From: Sinomonas susongensis
GTDB taxonomy: Bacteria > Actinomycetota > Actinomycetes > Actinomycetales > Micrococcaceae
Length of the DNA: 64,000 bases
NCBI RefSeq assembly: GCF_005877005.1
Contig: NZ_SSNH01000008.1
Location: 62,001-126,000 of the forward strand
Reading direction: 5' to 3'
Shown here: positions 18,544 through 27,303 of the stretch, in pieces
How the letters are laid out: each line of letters opens with the position of its first letter
Position numbering within the stretch: position 1 is the first letter of the stretch
Made by a program: the position numbers and the translations under genes
Notes under the pieces: generated by a model
Told to the model about the DNA's origin: nothing
The model's input: only the letters and a program-made list of their open reading frames with translations
Database searches by the model: none

Positions 18544-18647
18544 CGTTTCGGGTACAGATAATCCCCTTCGGAGGCGTTTCGGGTACGCGAACTACACCGT
18601 CCGCGTACCCGAAACGAAGAATTTGGGGATTATCTGTACCCGAGACG
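18544..18647. repeat. Nested inverted repeat of the CGTTTCGGGTAC family between grpE and dnaJ, locus C
   Basis: The outer arms 18544-18566 and 18625-18647 are complementary at 22 of 23 positions. The inner arms 18575-18589 and 18602-18616 (CGTTTCGGGTACGCG) are perfectly complementary over 15 bp around a 12-nt loop. Each arm contains one copy of the TTTCGGGTAC core. Transcribed from the dnaK promoter it would fold into a long, nearly continuous hairpin ending 35 nt before the dnaJ start. Confidence 0.9.
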
Positions 18648-18681
18648 ATAAGAATGATGAAGGAACGAGAAGGAGGCCCCA

Positions 18682-19686
18682 GTGGCTAGTCAGGATTGGG
18701 TGGAGAAGGACTTCTACTCCATTCTCGGCGTGCCCAAGGACGCCTCCGAAGCCGACATCAAGAAGGCCTACCGAAAGCTTGCACGCAAGTACCATCCTGA
18801 CCAGAACCCGGGAGACCCCGAGGCAGAGAAGAAGTTCAAGGACATCACCGAGGCGAACTCGGTCCTGAGCGACCCCGAGGAGCGCCAGCAGTACGACGCC
18901 ATCCGCGCGATGGGCGGTGCCCGCTTCACGGCCGGCGGCCCAGGCGCGGCGGGGCAGGGAGCAGCTGGCTTCGAGGACCTCTTCGGAGGCCTGTTCGGCG
19001 GCGGAGCCGGCCGGCACTCCCGGGGATTCAACACGGGCAACCTCCCGCCGGAGTTCGCCGACCTGTTCGGCGGTTTCAGCACAGGGGGCGGCGGCTTCAG
19101 CACGGGAGGCGCCGGCTACCAGGCACCGCCCCAGCGCGGAGGCGACCGGCAGGCGACCACCACGATCTCGTTCGCGGGCTCGATCCGCGGCACGACTGTG
19201 GGCCTGCGCGAGCAGAACGGCGAGGTGATCGAGGTCCGCATCCCTGCCGGGATCCGCGACGGCCAGAAGGTCCGCGTTCGCGGCAAGGGAAGCCCCGGAT
19301 CCGGTGGTCCCGGCGACCTCATGGTCACGGTCCACGTGACCCCGCACGAGTTCTTCACGCGCGAGGGCGACAACATCCGGATCCACGTGCCCGTGAGCTT
19401 CGACGAGGCCGCGCTCGGCGCCCAGATCGAGGTCCCGACGCTCGACGGCCGCACCGTGCGGATGAAGATTCCCGCCGGCACGAACTCGGGGCGGACGCTC
19501 CGGGTCAAGGGCCAGGGCGTCAAGACGTCCAAGGGCACGGGGGACCTCCTCGTGACGGTCGACGTCGTCGTGCCGCAGAACCTCTCCAAGGAGGCGGAGG
19601 AGGCCGTGCGGGCCTTCGCGGCGGCGACCGCCAAGAACTCCGAGTCGAACCCGCGGACCGGCTTGGCCGCAAAGGCAAGGCTGTAG
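18682..19686 (+). CDS. dnaJ: DnaJ chaperone (Hsp40), zinc-finger-less type
   Basis: The 334-aa co-chaperone stimulates DnaK ATPase. The J domain (residues about 10-75) has the HPD motif in [17 protein letters not shown] and ends with QYDAIR. A Gly/Phe-rich linker follows ([21 protein letters not shown] and [15 protein letters not shown]). The two C-terminal beta domains follow directly. There are no CxxCxGxG repeats, so this is the CbpA-like type B protein usual for the hspR-linked actinobacterial gene. GTG at 18682 has AAGGAGG upstream. The long hairpin in front may set its expression relative to dnaK-grpE. Confidence 0.95.
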   Translation: MASQDWVEKDFYSILGVPKDASEADIKKAYRKLARKYHPDQNPGDPEAEKKFKDITEANSVLSDPEERQQYDAIRAMGGARFTAGGPGAAGQGAAGFEDLFGGLFGGGAGRHSRGFNTGNLPPEFADLFGGFSTGGGGFSTGGAGYQAPPQRGGDRQATTTISFAGSIRGTTVGLREQNGEVIEVRIPAGIRDGQKVRVRGKGSPGSGGPGDLMVTVHVTPHEFFTREGDNIRIHVPVSFDEAALGAQIEVPTLDGRTVRMKIPAGTNSGRTLRVKGQGVKTSKGTGDLLVTVDVVVPQNLSKEAEEAVRAFAAATAKNSESNPRTGLAAKARL

Positions 19687-19689
19687 ACC

Positions 19690-20142
19690 ATGGCCATCGA
19701 TCCGTACGCTCCGATCTTCGTGATCTCCGTGGCGGCGGAGCTGGCCGAGATGCACCCTCAGACCCTCCGCCAATACGACCGTATGGGCCTCGTCTCGCCT
19801 TCGCGCCAGTCGGGCCGGCAGCGGCGCTATTCGCAGCACGACGTCGAACTCCTCCGGGAGGTCCAGCGCCTTTCGAAGGACGGTGTCTCCCTCGAGGGCA
19901 TCCGTCGCATCCTCGAGCTCGAGAACCAGGTGGCCGCACTCCGGGCTCGCGTGTCCGAACTCGAGCAGGAAGTCGCCGACGCGCGGCGGCGGGGTCCTGA
20001 CTCGCGCCGGGTGTTCGCCGCGGGCATGGCGGGCGACGTCGTGACCCTCACGCGAGGGCAGCGGCCCGAGCAGCGGTCGCAGGCCGTCGTCGTCTGGCGC
20101 CCGCGGCCGGCCGGCGCCTCGCCGAGGCCCATCCAGTTCTGA
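19690..20142 (+). CDS. hspR: Heat-shock repressor HspR (MerR family)
   Basis: The 150-aa repressor has a MerR-type winged helix-turn-helix with HPQTLRQYDRMGLVSPSRQSGRQRRYSQHDVELLREVQ. A dimerisation coiled coil follows (LELENQVAALRARVSELEQEVADAR), then a short basic tail. It binds HAIR inverted repeats, and three good matches occur in this window: two at dnaK and one at clpB. It closes the dnaK operon, 3 nt after dnaJ, giving negative autoregulation. The sequence after the stop contains a direct repeat of GGCCGGGCGCCC of unknown meaning. Confidence 0.96.
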   Translation: MAIDPYAPIFVISVAAELAEMHPQTLRQYDRMGLVSPSRQSGRQRRYSQHDVELLREVQRLSKDGVSLEGIRRILELENQVAALRARVSELEQEVADARRRGPDSRRVFAAGMAGDVVTLTRGQRPEQRSQAVVVWRPRPAGASPRPIQF

Positions 20143-20275
20143 GGCCGGGCGCCCTCACGTCGCCGGTGGCCGGGCGCCCACAGTTCTCCCAACGTTCACC
20201 TTGGCCTTTGCGAGCCGGGGAGGGCGGCCGTCGTACGGTCGAAGCGTGTCCGACCGCGCGAACCAGGAGGCCCCA

Positions 20276-21001
20276 GTGCCCGCGAACCAGCACCCCGTCG
20301 TCCTGCCCGCCGAGGCCCTTGAGGGCACCGACGCCGATCTCGTGGACGCCAACATCGACGTCGTCAACGCCATGTACGCCGAGCTGCTCGGCGAGGACGA
20401 GATCAGCCTCAACGCGCTGCGCAGCTACTACGTCGACTTCTACCTGACCGAGGCGCTCGAGGGCGGGTTCGCCCAGTACGTCGTGAGCGCGGGCGACCGC
20501 GAAGGGCTCGACGAGCTCATCCGCGACGGCCTGCGCGAGATGGGCGCCCTCCGCCACCTCGAGCTGTTCGACGCGGCAGCCGAGGCCTTCGACTCCCTGA
20601 GCGATGACGACGCCGAGGTGTACCTCGTGGGCGACGGCGAGGTCTCTGAGGCGGTCGCCGCCATCGAAGCGCTCGACGACGAATTCGAGGAGATCCTCGA
20701 GACCGAGGATCTCGTGGCGCTCAACGGCGCGTGGCTCCGCGCTCAGGAGGGCCTCCTCGCCCTCGACGACGACGGCATCGAGGACGAGATTGCCCGCCGC
20801 GTGGGCCTCATCCCCAACCTCGAGGAGCGCCGGGCCGAGGCCGAGGCGCTCGAGGACGGGTTCGACGACGCCTACGACGACGACTTCGAAGACGACGACG
20901 CCGACCTTGACGACCCTGAAGAGGCGGACGCCGACGAGGCCGAGGATGAGGGCCTCGACAAGGAGGACGCCCACGAGGCAGAGGGCGTCAAGCAGCGCTG
21001 A
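20276..21001 (+). CDS. DMP19/DUF4375-like acidic protein
   Basis: The 241-aa, strongly acidic protein has an N-terminal helical domain containing LNALRSYYVDFYLTEALEGGFAQYVVSAG, which resembles the DUF4375/DMP19 family (DNA-mimic protein 19 of Neisseria). The C-terminal ~60 residues are almost all Asp, Glu and Ala. In Neisseria DMP19 blocks a repressor by mimicking DNA; whether that applies here is inference. GTG at 20276 follows AGGAGG at 6 nt. An alternative in-frame GTG at 20246 has TACGGT 6 nt upstream and would be leaderless, adding 10 residues. It lies 133 bp after hspR. Confidence 0.7.
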   Translation: MPANQHPVVLPAEALEGTDADLVDANIDVVNAMYAELLGEDEISLNALRSYYVDFYLTEALEGGFAQYVVSAGDREGLDELIRDGLREMGALRHLELFDAAAEAFDSLSDDDAEVYLVGDGEVSEAVAAIEALDDEFEEILETEDLVALNGAWLRAQEGLLALDDDGIEDEIARRVGLIPNLEERRAEAEALEDGFDDAYDDDFEDDDADLDDPEEADADEAEDEGLDKEDAHEAEGVKQR

Positions 21002-21007
21002 CCGGCG

Positions 21008-21178
21008 TCACGCAGCCCTGAACTGCGGGCACGCCTCGTTGGAACACCCGCGATCGCGCGGGATCCAGCGTTCGCCCTCCTGGTTCCAGACGACGTGCCG
21101 GTGTTGCCCGCACAGCTCGCACGTCGGGGCGACGTAGCTGCGCTTTTCGTCTTCCGTGTAGCTGCGGAAGTCCGCCAT
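21008..21178 (-). CDS. Small zinc-ribbon-like protein
   Basis: The 56-aa protein contains CELC near residue 20 and CSNEAC near residue 46, a Cys4 pattern expected to bind one zinc ion. WNQEGERWIPRDRGC lies between the pairs. Nothing else is recognisable, so function is unknown. The frame extends to 21223, but ATG 21178 has GAGGAGGAG 3-4 nt upstream and gives a compact protein. The gene is convergent with the DMP19-like gene, with 6 bp between stops. Confidence 0.75.
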   Translation of the reverse strand: MADFRSYTEDEKRSYVAPTCELCGQHRHVVWNQEGERWIPRDRGCSNEACPQFRAA

Positions 21179-21239
21179 GACTCCTCCTCGCTTCGGGGTA
21201 ACCCAATCTACTCCGGCCCCCAAAGCAGCGGGGAGGGTC

Positions 21240-21836
21240 TCAGTAGCCCGACGTGCCGGAATTGTCGGAGGAGTTCGTCGGGCTCGACATGGTGGCCGTG
21301 AGCGGTGTCTGGACCAATGAGCCGTCGGCTCCCACGACGTACCACACGCCCGCTACGCCCTGCCCGTTGACCTGGCCTGCAGCCGTGTCCTTCGCGTAGT
21401 AGTAGATGGGCATCCCGTTGATCGTGACCTGCTGCCTCCCGTCGGAGGTGGTGATGGCGCCGATCTTGCCCGTCACTCCCTGGAGCTTCGGGGCGCTCGC
21501 GCTGATCACGGCCGGCCAGAGGGTCGCGCAGCCGCCCGTGCACGCGCTCGTGGTCGTGCCAGAGTGGTCGAGCGTGTAGAAGTAGACGGTCTTGCCCTCG
21601 CCGTCGACCACGATCGTCTGGCCGCCGACGGCAGCCGTCTTCAACGTCTCGGATTCCTCCGAGGGCGAGGACGCAGCCGACGACGAGGACGAGGACGACG
21701 ACGAGGACGACGACGAGGACGACGCTGCGGCGGTGCTCGACGCCGTCGTGCTGCTTCCGCCCCCGCCGCACCCGGCGAGTGCGAGGGCGGACACCGCCGA
21801 CGCGGCCGCGAAGAACAGGGCTGCTCGCTTGTTCAT
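21240..21836 (-). CDS. Secreted-repeat lipoprotein with poly-Ser linker
   Basis: The 198-aa exported lipoprotein has a signal peptide with lipobox LAGC (Cys about residue 23). A long Ser-rich linker follows, including 15 consecutive serines. Two related modules (TVYFYTLDHSGTTTSACTGGCATLWPAV and the later PIYYYAKDTAAGQVNGQGVAGVWYVV) follow, of the kind found in the 'secreted repeat of unknown function' lipoproteins. It should be anchored on the outer face of the membrane. The ECF-type promoter at 21879-21905 matches that of the divergent sigma gene, so it is a probable target of that sigma factor. Biochemical role unknown. Confidence 0.85.
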   Translation of the reverse strand: MNKRAALFFAAASAVSALALAGCGGGGSSTTASSTAAASSSSSSSSSSSSSSSAASSPSEESETLKTAAVGGQTIVVDGEGKTVYFYTLDHSGTTTSACTGGCATLWPAVISASAPKLQGVTGKIGAITTSDGRQQVTINGMPIYYYAKDTAAGQVNGQGVAGVWYVVGADGSLVQTPLTATMSSPTNSSDNSGTSGY

Positions 21837-21878
21837 GATGTGCCTTTCACTCTGAGGCGGCTCTCAGCCGTCGCTCTG

Positions 21879-21905
21879 GAGACGACGTCGGGTCCCGTTC
21901 GGTTC
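21879..21905 (-). promoter_or_regulatory. ECF-type promoter of the lipoprotein gene
   Basis: On the minus strand, GAACC (21905-21901), a 16-bp spacer and CGTCTC (21884-21879). The motif and spacing are identical to the promoter facing the sigma-factor gene. Confidence 0.65.
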
Positions 21906-21965
21906 AAGCCGAGCGCGTGGTGGTTCGGGCGAGGACAATTGGCGGCAGCAGGCTGTGGGAACAGT

Positions 21966-21992
21966 GAACCGTTCCGGGGCGCGCGTCGTCTT
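21966..21992 (+). promoter_or_regulatory. ECF-type promoter of the sigma/anti-sigma operon
   Basis: GAACC (21966-21970), a 16-bp spacer and CGTCTT (21987-21992) lie 36 bp before the sigma-factor ATG. The pattern is that of autoregulated ECF sigma factors. GGAAC (21958-21962) and GTTCC (21970-21974) also form an inverted repeat around the -35 box. Confidence 0.65.
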
Positions 21993-22027
21993 AGGGGCGG
22001 AAAGGTCAGCCGGGAGCCGGGAGCACC

Positions 22028-22534
22028 ATGCCTATGGACGAGGACGCGGTCGCGGCGATCTACCGCGACCACGGCGCGGCGCTCAGGCGCTTCGCCCGCG
22101 GGGCCGTGGGCAGCGAGGAGCAGGCTGAGGACATCGTGCAGGAAGCGATCGTGCGGGTGTGGCGGCAAGCACCGGAGACGACGGCGGGGCTCCGGCCGTA
22201 CCTCTACCGGACCGTGCGCAACCTCATCGTCGACCAGCACCGCGAGCGATCCCGCCGGCCGAAGACGGTGCCTTCGCAGGGGGCCGACGGTTTCGACACT
22301 GCCGTTGACGCCGAACGCATCGACGAGCTCCTGGACCGCGTCGTCATGGAGGAGGCACTCATGCGGCTCACCCGCGAGCATCGGGCCGCGCTTGTCGCGG
22401 TGCACTACCGCAGGCTCAGCGTGCAGGAAGCGGCGCGCGAGCTGGGCGTACCGGCCGGGACTGTGAAGTCGCGCTGCTTCTACGCCCTCAAGGCCCTCCG
22501 CGCTGCGCTCGATGAAATGGGGGTCGAAAGGTGA
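22028..22534 (+). CDS. ECF (group IV) RNA polymerase sigma factor
   Basis: The 168-aa protein has sigma region 2 (AIYRDHGAALRRFARGAVGSEEQAEDIVQEAIVRVWRQ, core-binding and -10 recognition) near residues 10-50. Region 4 follows with helix-turn-helix YRRLSVQEAARELGVPAGTVKSRCFYALKALR near residues 122-158. The intervening linker is short, as in ECF factors. ATG 22028 is followed by another ATG at 22034. The stop overlaps the GTG of the anti-sigma gene (GTGA). Matching GAACC-N16-CGTC promoters on both sides of the intergenic region suggest it drives its own operon and the lipoprotein. The inducing signal is unknown. Confidence 0.92.
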   Translation: MPMDEDAVAAIYRDHGAALRRFARGAVGSEEQAEDIVQEAIVRVWRQAPETTAGLRPYLYRTVRNLIVDQHRERSRRPKTVPSQGADGFDTAVDAERIDELLDRVVMEEALMRLTREHRAALVAVHYRRLSVQEAARELGVPAGTVKSRCFYALKALRAALDEMGVER

Positions 22535-23268
22535 CCCTCCATCATCACGAGGCGCGCCTCGCGCTCGGCGCCTACCTCCTCGGTGCCCTCGACCAAGAGG
22601 AAGCCCGCGCCGTCGAGGCCCACCTCTCCACGTGCCCCGACTGCCGAGCCGAAGTCGAAGGGCTCGAGACGCTGCCTGCCCTGCTGGACGCCGTCCCCCC
22701 GTCGCGCGCAGTGATGCTCGGGGATGCCCCCGTGCTCGCAGATGTCCCGACCGCGCTCGCGGACACCCCTGCGCCGCCGGCCCTTCTGGCGAGAGTGCGC
22801 GCCCGCCGTCGTGCGCTCCGCCTGCGGTGGACCGGAGCGCTTGCCGGCGCCGCCGCGGCGTCGCTCGCGCTCGGCGTTGCGCTCGGCCCGGTCGTGGAGG
22901 GGGCAGGCGAACAGCGCCCGGGCCCGACGGCGGCCCAGAGCCCGAGCACCTCGCCGGCCGCCTCCTATTCGCTCACGTCGTCCGACGGCGCGGAGGTCGA
23001 CCTGACGCTCGTCCGCAAGGGCTGGGGCACGGAGCTGGACCTGGTGTGCCGCGAGATGCCCTCGGCCGGCGTGTTCAGCGTCTGGGTCGTGGCTGACGAC
23101 GGCGCGCAGGAGCGGGCTGCGAGCTGGAGCTCGACAGGCTACGCGGGACGCGCGGTCGTGACCGGAGCGACGTCGTACCAGCTGGCCTCGATCCGTTCGA
23201 TCCAGATCCGCGACGATGCCCAGCACACCCTCGCGAGCGTCTCGGTCGCTGCCACGCCACCGGGCTGA
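22531..23268 (+). CDS. Membrane anti-sigma factor with zinc-finger (ZAS) domain
   Basis: The 245-aa protein has an N-terminal ZAS domain with HHHEARLALGAYLLGALD and HLSTCPDCRAEVEGL (His-x3-Cys-x2-Cys). A Pro/Ala linker and one transmembrane helix near residues 98-117 (WTGALAGAAAASLALGVALG) follow. The extracytoplasmic C-domain resembles RskA-type anti-sigma sensors. It should hold the preceding sigma factor at the membrane until the outer domain is triggered. Translation is coupled to the sigma gene by the GTGA overlap. The whole outer domain appears intact. Confidence 0.88.
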   Translation: MTLHHHEARLALGAYLLGALDQEEARAVEAHLSTCPDCRAEVEGLETLPALLDAVPPSRAVMLGDAPVLADVPTALADTPAPPALLARVRARRRALRLRWTGALAGAAAASLALGVALGPVVEGAGEQRPGPTAAQSPSTSPAASYSLTSSDGAEVDLTLVRKGWGTELDLVCREMPSAGVFSVWVVADDGAQERAASWSSTGYAGRAVVTGATSYQLASIRSIQIRDDAQHTLASVSVAATPPG

Positions 23269-23364
23269 GCCGTCCACCGACCGGCCATCGGCCACGATTC
23301 AGCCGGGGCCGCGATTTTCAGCCGAGCCCGTGACTGATCCGCCAACGGGGGGTAGCACTGGAAC

Positions 23365-26238
23365 ATGACGTCGACTGCACTGGGCCCCGGACAGGATCTC
23401 GCACAGAAGCGCCCCGGCCGGAGGGCCGTGCAGTCCCTCGTCGACGAACTCCGCGCTCGGATCGAGGGCGACGTCGACGATTCCTCCCTCGCCAGAGCCC
23501 TCTACTCCTCTGACGCCACCAACTACCGGGTGGTGCCGAGCGTCGTCGTGCTCCCGCGATCGCGGGACGACGTGCTCGTGGCGGTCGCGGCTGCGCGCGA
23601 GCGGCGCGTCCCTGTGACGGTGCGGGGCGCGGGCACTTCCATGGCCGGGAACGCCGTAGGGCCGGGGCTCGTGATCGACTTCTCCCGGTACCTCAACCGC
23701 ATCGTCTCGGTCGACCCGGAGGCGAGGACCGCCGTGGTAGAGCCTGGCGTGGTGCTCGCCGATCTGGAGGCTGCGTGCGCACCGCACGGCCTGCGGTTCG
23801 GCCCGGACCCCGCGAGCGGCAGCCGCTGCACGCTCGGCGGGATGATCGGAAACAACGCGTGCGGGGCGCACGCCATGTCGTACGGCAGGACGGCGGACAA
23901 CGTCCTGTCCCTGACATGGCTCACCGGCTCGGGCGAGGTCATCACGGCGTCGGCCGGCGCGGACGGGTTCGACGCGGTCCCGGGGCTCGCCGCGCTCGTC
24001 GACCGGCACCTCCCCGTCCTGCGGAAGGAGTTCGGCCGCTTCAGCCGCCAGGTCTCGGGCTACTCGCTCGAGCACCTCCTGCCGGAGAAGGGCCGCAACC
24101 TCGCGGCCACCCTCGTGGGCGTCGAAGGCACGTGCGGCGTGCTCCTCGACGCGACCCTCCGGCTCGTCCCCCGCGCTCAGGCGCCCGCGCTCGCCGTCCT
24201 CGGCTACTGCGACCTCGCCGCCGCGGCCGACGACGTCCCTAACCTCCTCCCATTCCATCCCCTCGCGCTCGAGGGGCTCGACACGAGGCTGCTCGACGCC
24301 CTCCGGCGGGCGAAGGGCCCGGCCAGCGTGCCCGACCTCCCTGAGGGCGGATGCCTCCTGCTCGCGGAGGTCCCGGGGGACACGCCCGAGGAGGCGGAGC
24401 AGGCCGCGCGGAGGCTCGCCGACGCCGCTGCCACGGACGAGACGCAGGTGTTGCCGGCGGGGGAGCGGAGCGCCCGGCTCTGGCGCATCCGCGAGGACGC
24501 AGCCGGGCTCGCCGGGCGGAACGAGAAGGACGACCAGGCATGGCCCGGTTGGGAGGACTCCGCGGTCCCGCCGGAGAAGCTCGGCGACTACCTCCGTGAT
24601 CTCGCCGCCATCCTGGACGACGAGGGCCTCACCGCCATGGCCTACGGCCACCTGGGCGACGGCTGCGTGCACATGCGCATCGACTTCCCGCTCGACCACG
24701 ACGGCGCGGCCATGCGCCGCTTCCTCGAACGGGCGGCGGCGCTCGTCGCCCGCTACGGGGGCTCGCTCTCCGGCGAGCACGGCGACGGACGGGCCCGCTC
24801 GGAGCTGCTGCCCGTCATGTACAGCGCGGAGGCCCTCGGCGCGATGGCCGAGTTCAAGGCCCTTTTCGATCCCGACGACTTCCTGAACCCCGGCGTCGTG
24901 GTGCATCCCGCGCCGCTCGATGCCGACCTGCGCCGTCCGCGGGCGACCGAGCTCCACGTCACCGGAGGCTTCGCTTTCGCGCACGACGGCGGGAGCGTCA
25001 CCAAGGCGGTCCACCGCTGCGTCGGCGTCGGCAAGTGCCGCGCGGATCCTCGCGGCCGGGGCGGCTTCATGTGTCCCTCGTACATCGCGACGCGGGAGGA
25101 GAAGGACTCGACGCGCGGCCGCGCCCGGACACTCCAGGAGATGCTCAACGGCGGTGTCGTGCAGCTCGGCTGGCGTTCGCCCGAGGTGCACGCGGCGCTC
25201 GACCTGTGCCTGAGCTGCAAGGCCTGCTCGACCGACTGCCCCACCGGGATCGACATGGCGATGTACAAGTCCCAGACGCTCTACGAGACGTATCGGGGAC
25301 GGCTCCGTCCGCGGAGCCATTACTCCCTCGGGCGCCTCCCGCAGTGGCTGCGGCTCGCGGCCCCGTTTGCGCCGCTCGCCAACGGGGTGGCACGCGTTCC
25401 GGCCGCGCGGAAGGCCATTCTCAGGCTCATGGGCGCGGACCCCAGGCGGTCGCTCCCGCGCCTTCCGAGGGCGCCTTTCCGCTGGGACCGGCGCTCGCGC
25501 CGCCGTCGTCCGGCCGTCGAGGGGGCCCCGAAGGCGCTGCTCTGGGTCGACACGTTCTCGGACGCGCTCGATCCCGAGATCCCGCGGGCGGCCCTCGAGG
25601 TGCTCGAGGCGGCGGGCTGCGACGTCGAAGTCGCAGGATCCGGCGCCTGCTGCGGGCTCACGTACATCTCGACCGGCCAGCTCGACGCCGCCAAGTCCCG
25701 CCTCCGCAACACCCTCGACGTGCTCGTCCCGCACGTCAGGGCCGGCCGGACCGTCGTCGGCCTCGAGCCGAGCTGCACCGCCGTCCTCCGCTCAGACCTT
25801 CTCGAACTCCTGCCGGACGACCCGCGGGCCAAGGAGCTCGCGGGCGCCGTCAGGACCGTCGCCGAGTACCTCACCTCGCTCGACTGGACCCCGCCGCGCG
25901 CCGCCGAGGAGCTCCTCGTCCAGCCCCACTGCCATCACTACTCGGTGATGGGCTACGGCGCGGACCGACGCCTGCTCGAGGCGATGGGCTGCGACGTCGA
26001 GGTCTCGGCGGGATGCTGCGGCCTCGCAGGGAACTTCGGCATGGAGCAAGGCCATTACGAGGTCTCGGAGACGATCGCGCGGGGCGGGATCCTCGCGAAG
26101 GCCGCGGCCTCGCCCGGCCGCACGATCCTCGCAGACGGGTTCTCGTGCCGCACCCAGGTCCGGGATCTCGCGGGCCTGGGCAGCCGTCACCTCGTCCAAG
26201 TGCTCGCGGAGGCGCTGCGGAAGGGTGGCGCCGAATGA
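23365..26238 (+). CDS. FAD-binding oxidase / iron-sulfur fusion (D-lactate or glycolate dehydrogenase type)
   Basis: The 957-aa two-module oxidoreductase begins with a PCMH-type FAD domain (PVTVRGAGTSMAGNAVGPGLVID, TLGGMIGNNACGAHAMSYGRT), followed by a GlcD-like cap. Around residue 550 begins a ferredoxin-like part with CVGVGKC...MCPS and CLSCKACSTDCP, which would hold two [4Fe-4S] clusters. Two CCG cysteine modules follow (GACCGLTY and GCCGLAGNFG). This is the GlcD-GlpC arrangement fused in one chain, as in actinobacterial D-lactate or D-2-hydroxyacid dehydrogenases feeding the quinone pool. The exact hydroxyacid is not deducible. TAGCAC lies 6 nt before the ATG. Confidence 0.87.
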   Translation: MTSTALGPGQDLAQKRPGRRAVQSLVDELRARIEGDVDDSSLARALYSSDATNYRVVPSVVVLPRSRDDVLVAVAAARERRVPVTVRGAGTSMAGNAVGPGLVIDFSRYLNRIVSVDPEARTAVVEPGVVLADLEAACAPHGLRFGPDPASGSRCTLGGMIGNNACGAHAMSYGRTADNVLSLTWLTGSGEVITASAGADGFDAVPGLAALVDRHLPVLRKEFGRFSRQVSGYSLEHLLPEKGRNLAATLVGVEGTCGVLLDATLRLVPRAQAPALAVLGYCDLAAAADDVPNLLPFHPLALEGLDTRLLDALRRAKGPASVPDLPEGGCLLLAEVPGDTPEEAEQAARRLADAAATDETQVLPAGERSARLWRIREDAAGLAGRNEKDDQAWPGWEDSAVPPEKLGDYLRDLAAILDDEGLTAMAYGHLGDGCVHMRIDFPLDHDGAAMRRFLERAAALVARYGGSLSGEHGDGRARSELLPVMYSAEALGAMAEFKALFDPDDFLNPGVVVHPAPLDADLRRPRATELHVTGGFAFAHDGGSVTKAVHRCVGVGKCRADPRGRGGFMCPSYIATREEKDSTRGRARTLQEMLNGGVVQLGWRSPEVHAALDLCLSCKACSTDCPTGIDMAMYKSQTLYETYRGRLRPRSHYSLGRLPQWLRLAAPFAPLANGVARVPAARKAILRLMGADPRRSLPRLPRAPFRWDRRSRRRRPAVEGAPKALLWVDTFSDALDPEIPRAALEVLEAAGCDVEVAGSGACCGLTYISTGQLDAAKSRLRNTLDVLVPHVRAGRTVVGLEPSCTAVLRSDLLELLPDDPRAKELAGAVRTVAEYLTSLDWTPPRAAEELLVQPHCHHYSVMGYGADRRLLEAMGCDVEVSAGCCGLAGNFGMEQGHYEVSETIARGGILAKAAASPGRTILADGFSCRTQVRDLAGLGSRHLVQVLAEALRKGGAE

Positions 26239-26250
26239 GGGCGTCCCGGT

Positions 26251-27234
26251 TCAGCGCGCTGAGAGCGCCGCGGACTCGTTCGGGGCGAGCGACTCCGCGG
26301 GGCGCCCGACTACCCGGACGGGCGGCTGGCGTCCGGCCCGGTGCGAGAGCACCACGCCGGCGATCACGACGAGGCAGCCGAGCGGCTGGTTCCAGCTCAG
26401 GCCCTCGCCGAGCACCGCGACCCCGAGCGAGACGCCGACGAGCGGGGTGAGGTACGTGACCGTCGAGGCCGTGACGGCGCCCCAGTGCGTCACGATGGCG
26501 GTGTTCCAGATGTACGCGATCCCCGTGCCGAAGACGCCGAGCAGCGCGAGCGCGGCGAGGGCAAGGGGAGCGGGCGTGGGCTGGGACGCGAACGGCGCCG
26601 CGAGGAACGGCGCGGCGGCCACGGCGACGGCCGCCGCCATCGTGAGCTGCACCGTCGAGACGGTCACGCTGTCGTACGTGTACCGGCCGACGACGAAGCG
26701 CCGCAGGTAGGCGAAGCCGAGCCCGTAGCAGGCTGTTGCGCCGAGGCACGCGAACTCGGCGGGTACGGAGGCGAGGAGGGCTGGATCACCGGCGAGGCTC
26801 CAGGGCCCTACGACGAGGACGACGCCGAGCCCGCCGATGGCGATGCCCGCGCCCTGCCGCGGTCGCATCCGCTCGGTCGGCACGACCGCGGCCGTCGCGA
26901 CAGCGGTCATGAGCGGCGTCGCCGCGTTGAGGATCGCGGACAAGCCGGATGGGAGGGACTCGCCCGCCCACGCGAAGAGACTGAAGGGGACCACGCAGAG
27001 CAGCAGCCCGACGACCGTCATGTGTCCCCAGAAGCGGGGCTCGCGCGGCCAGTGGCGGTCCGTGATGACCATGATGGTGCGCAGCGTGATGGCCCCGAGG
27101 ACAATCCGTCCGACTGCGACCTGTCCCGGCGCGAGGCCGATGAGGGACTCTTTGATGAGCAGGAAGCTCGACCCCCAGATGAGGGCCAGGGCCACGTAGG
27201 CGGCCGCGAGGCTCACGCGGCGGCGGGTTTTCAT
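26251..27234 (-). CDS. EamA/DMT family transporter
   Basis: The 327-aa membrane protein has ten predicted helices in two EamA repeats (LALIWGSSFLLIKESL at the start; GIAYIWNTAIVTHWGAVTASTVTYLTPLVGVSLGV in the second half). Family members export metabolites or amino acids; the substrate here is unknown. The last ~25 residues are polar and cytosolic. It is divergent from a LysR regulator with a 69-bp gap, the usual setting for local LysR control. It converges on the FAD/Fe-S oxidoreductase with a 12-bp gap between stops. Confidence 0.87.
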   Translation of the reverse strand: MKTRRRVSLAAAYVALALIWGSSFLLIKESLIGLAPGQVAVGRIVLGAITLRTIMVITDRHWPREPRFWGHMTVVGLLLCVVPFSLFAWAGESLPSGLSAILNAATPLMTAVATAAVVPTERMRPRQGAGIAIGGLGVVLVVGPWSLAGDPALLASVPAEFACLGATACYGLGFAYLRRFVVGRYTYDSVTVSTVQLTMAAAVAVAAAPFLAAPFASQPTPAPLALAALALLGVFGTGIAYIWNTAIVTHWGAVTASTVTYLTPLVGVSLGVAVLGEGLSWNQPLGCLVVIAGVVLSHRAGRQPPVRVVGRPAESLAPNESAALSAR

Positions 27235-27303
27235 ACCGATAATGTCGCGCCGAGCGGAACATGAATCAAATACATTCAGAGCAAGGAGCTATAGCATTGA
27301 TGC

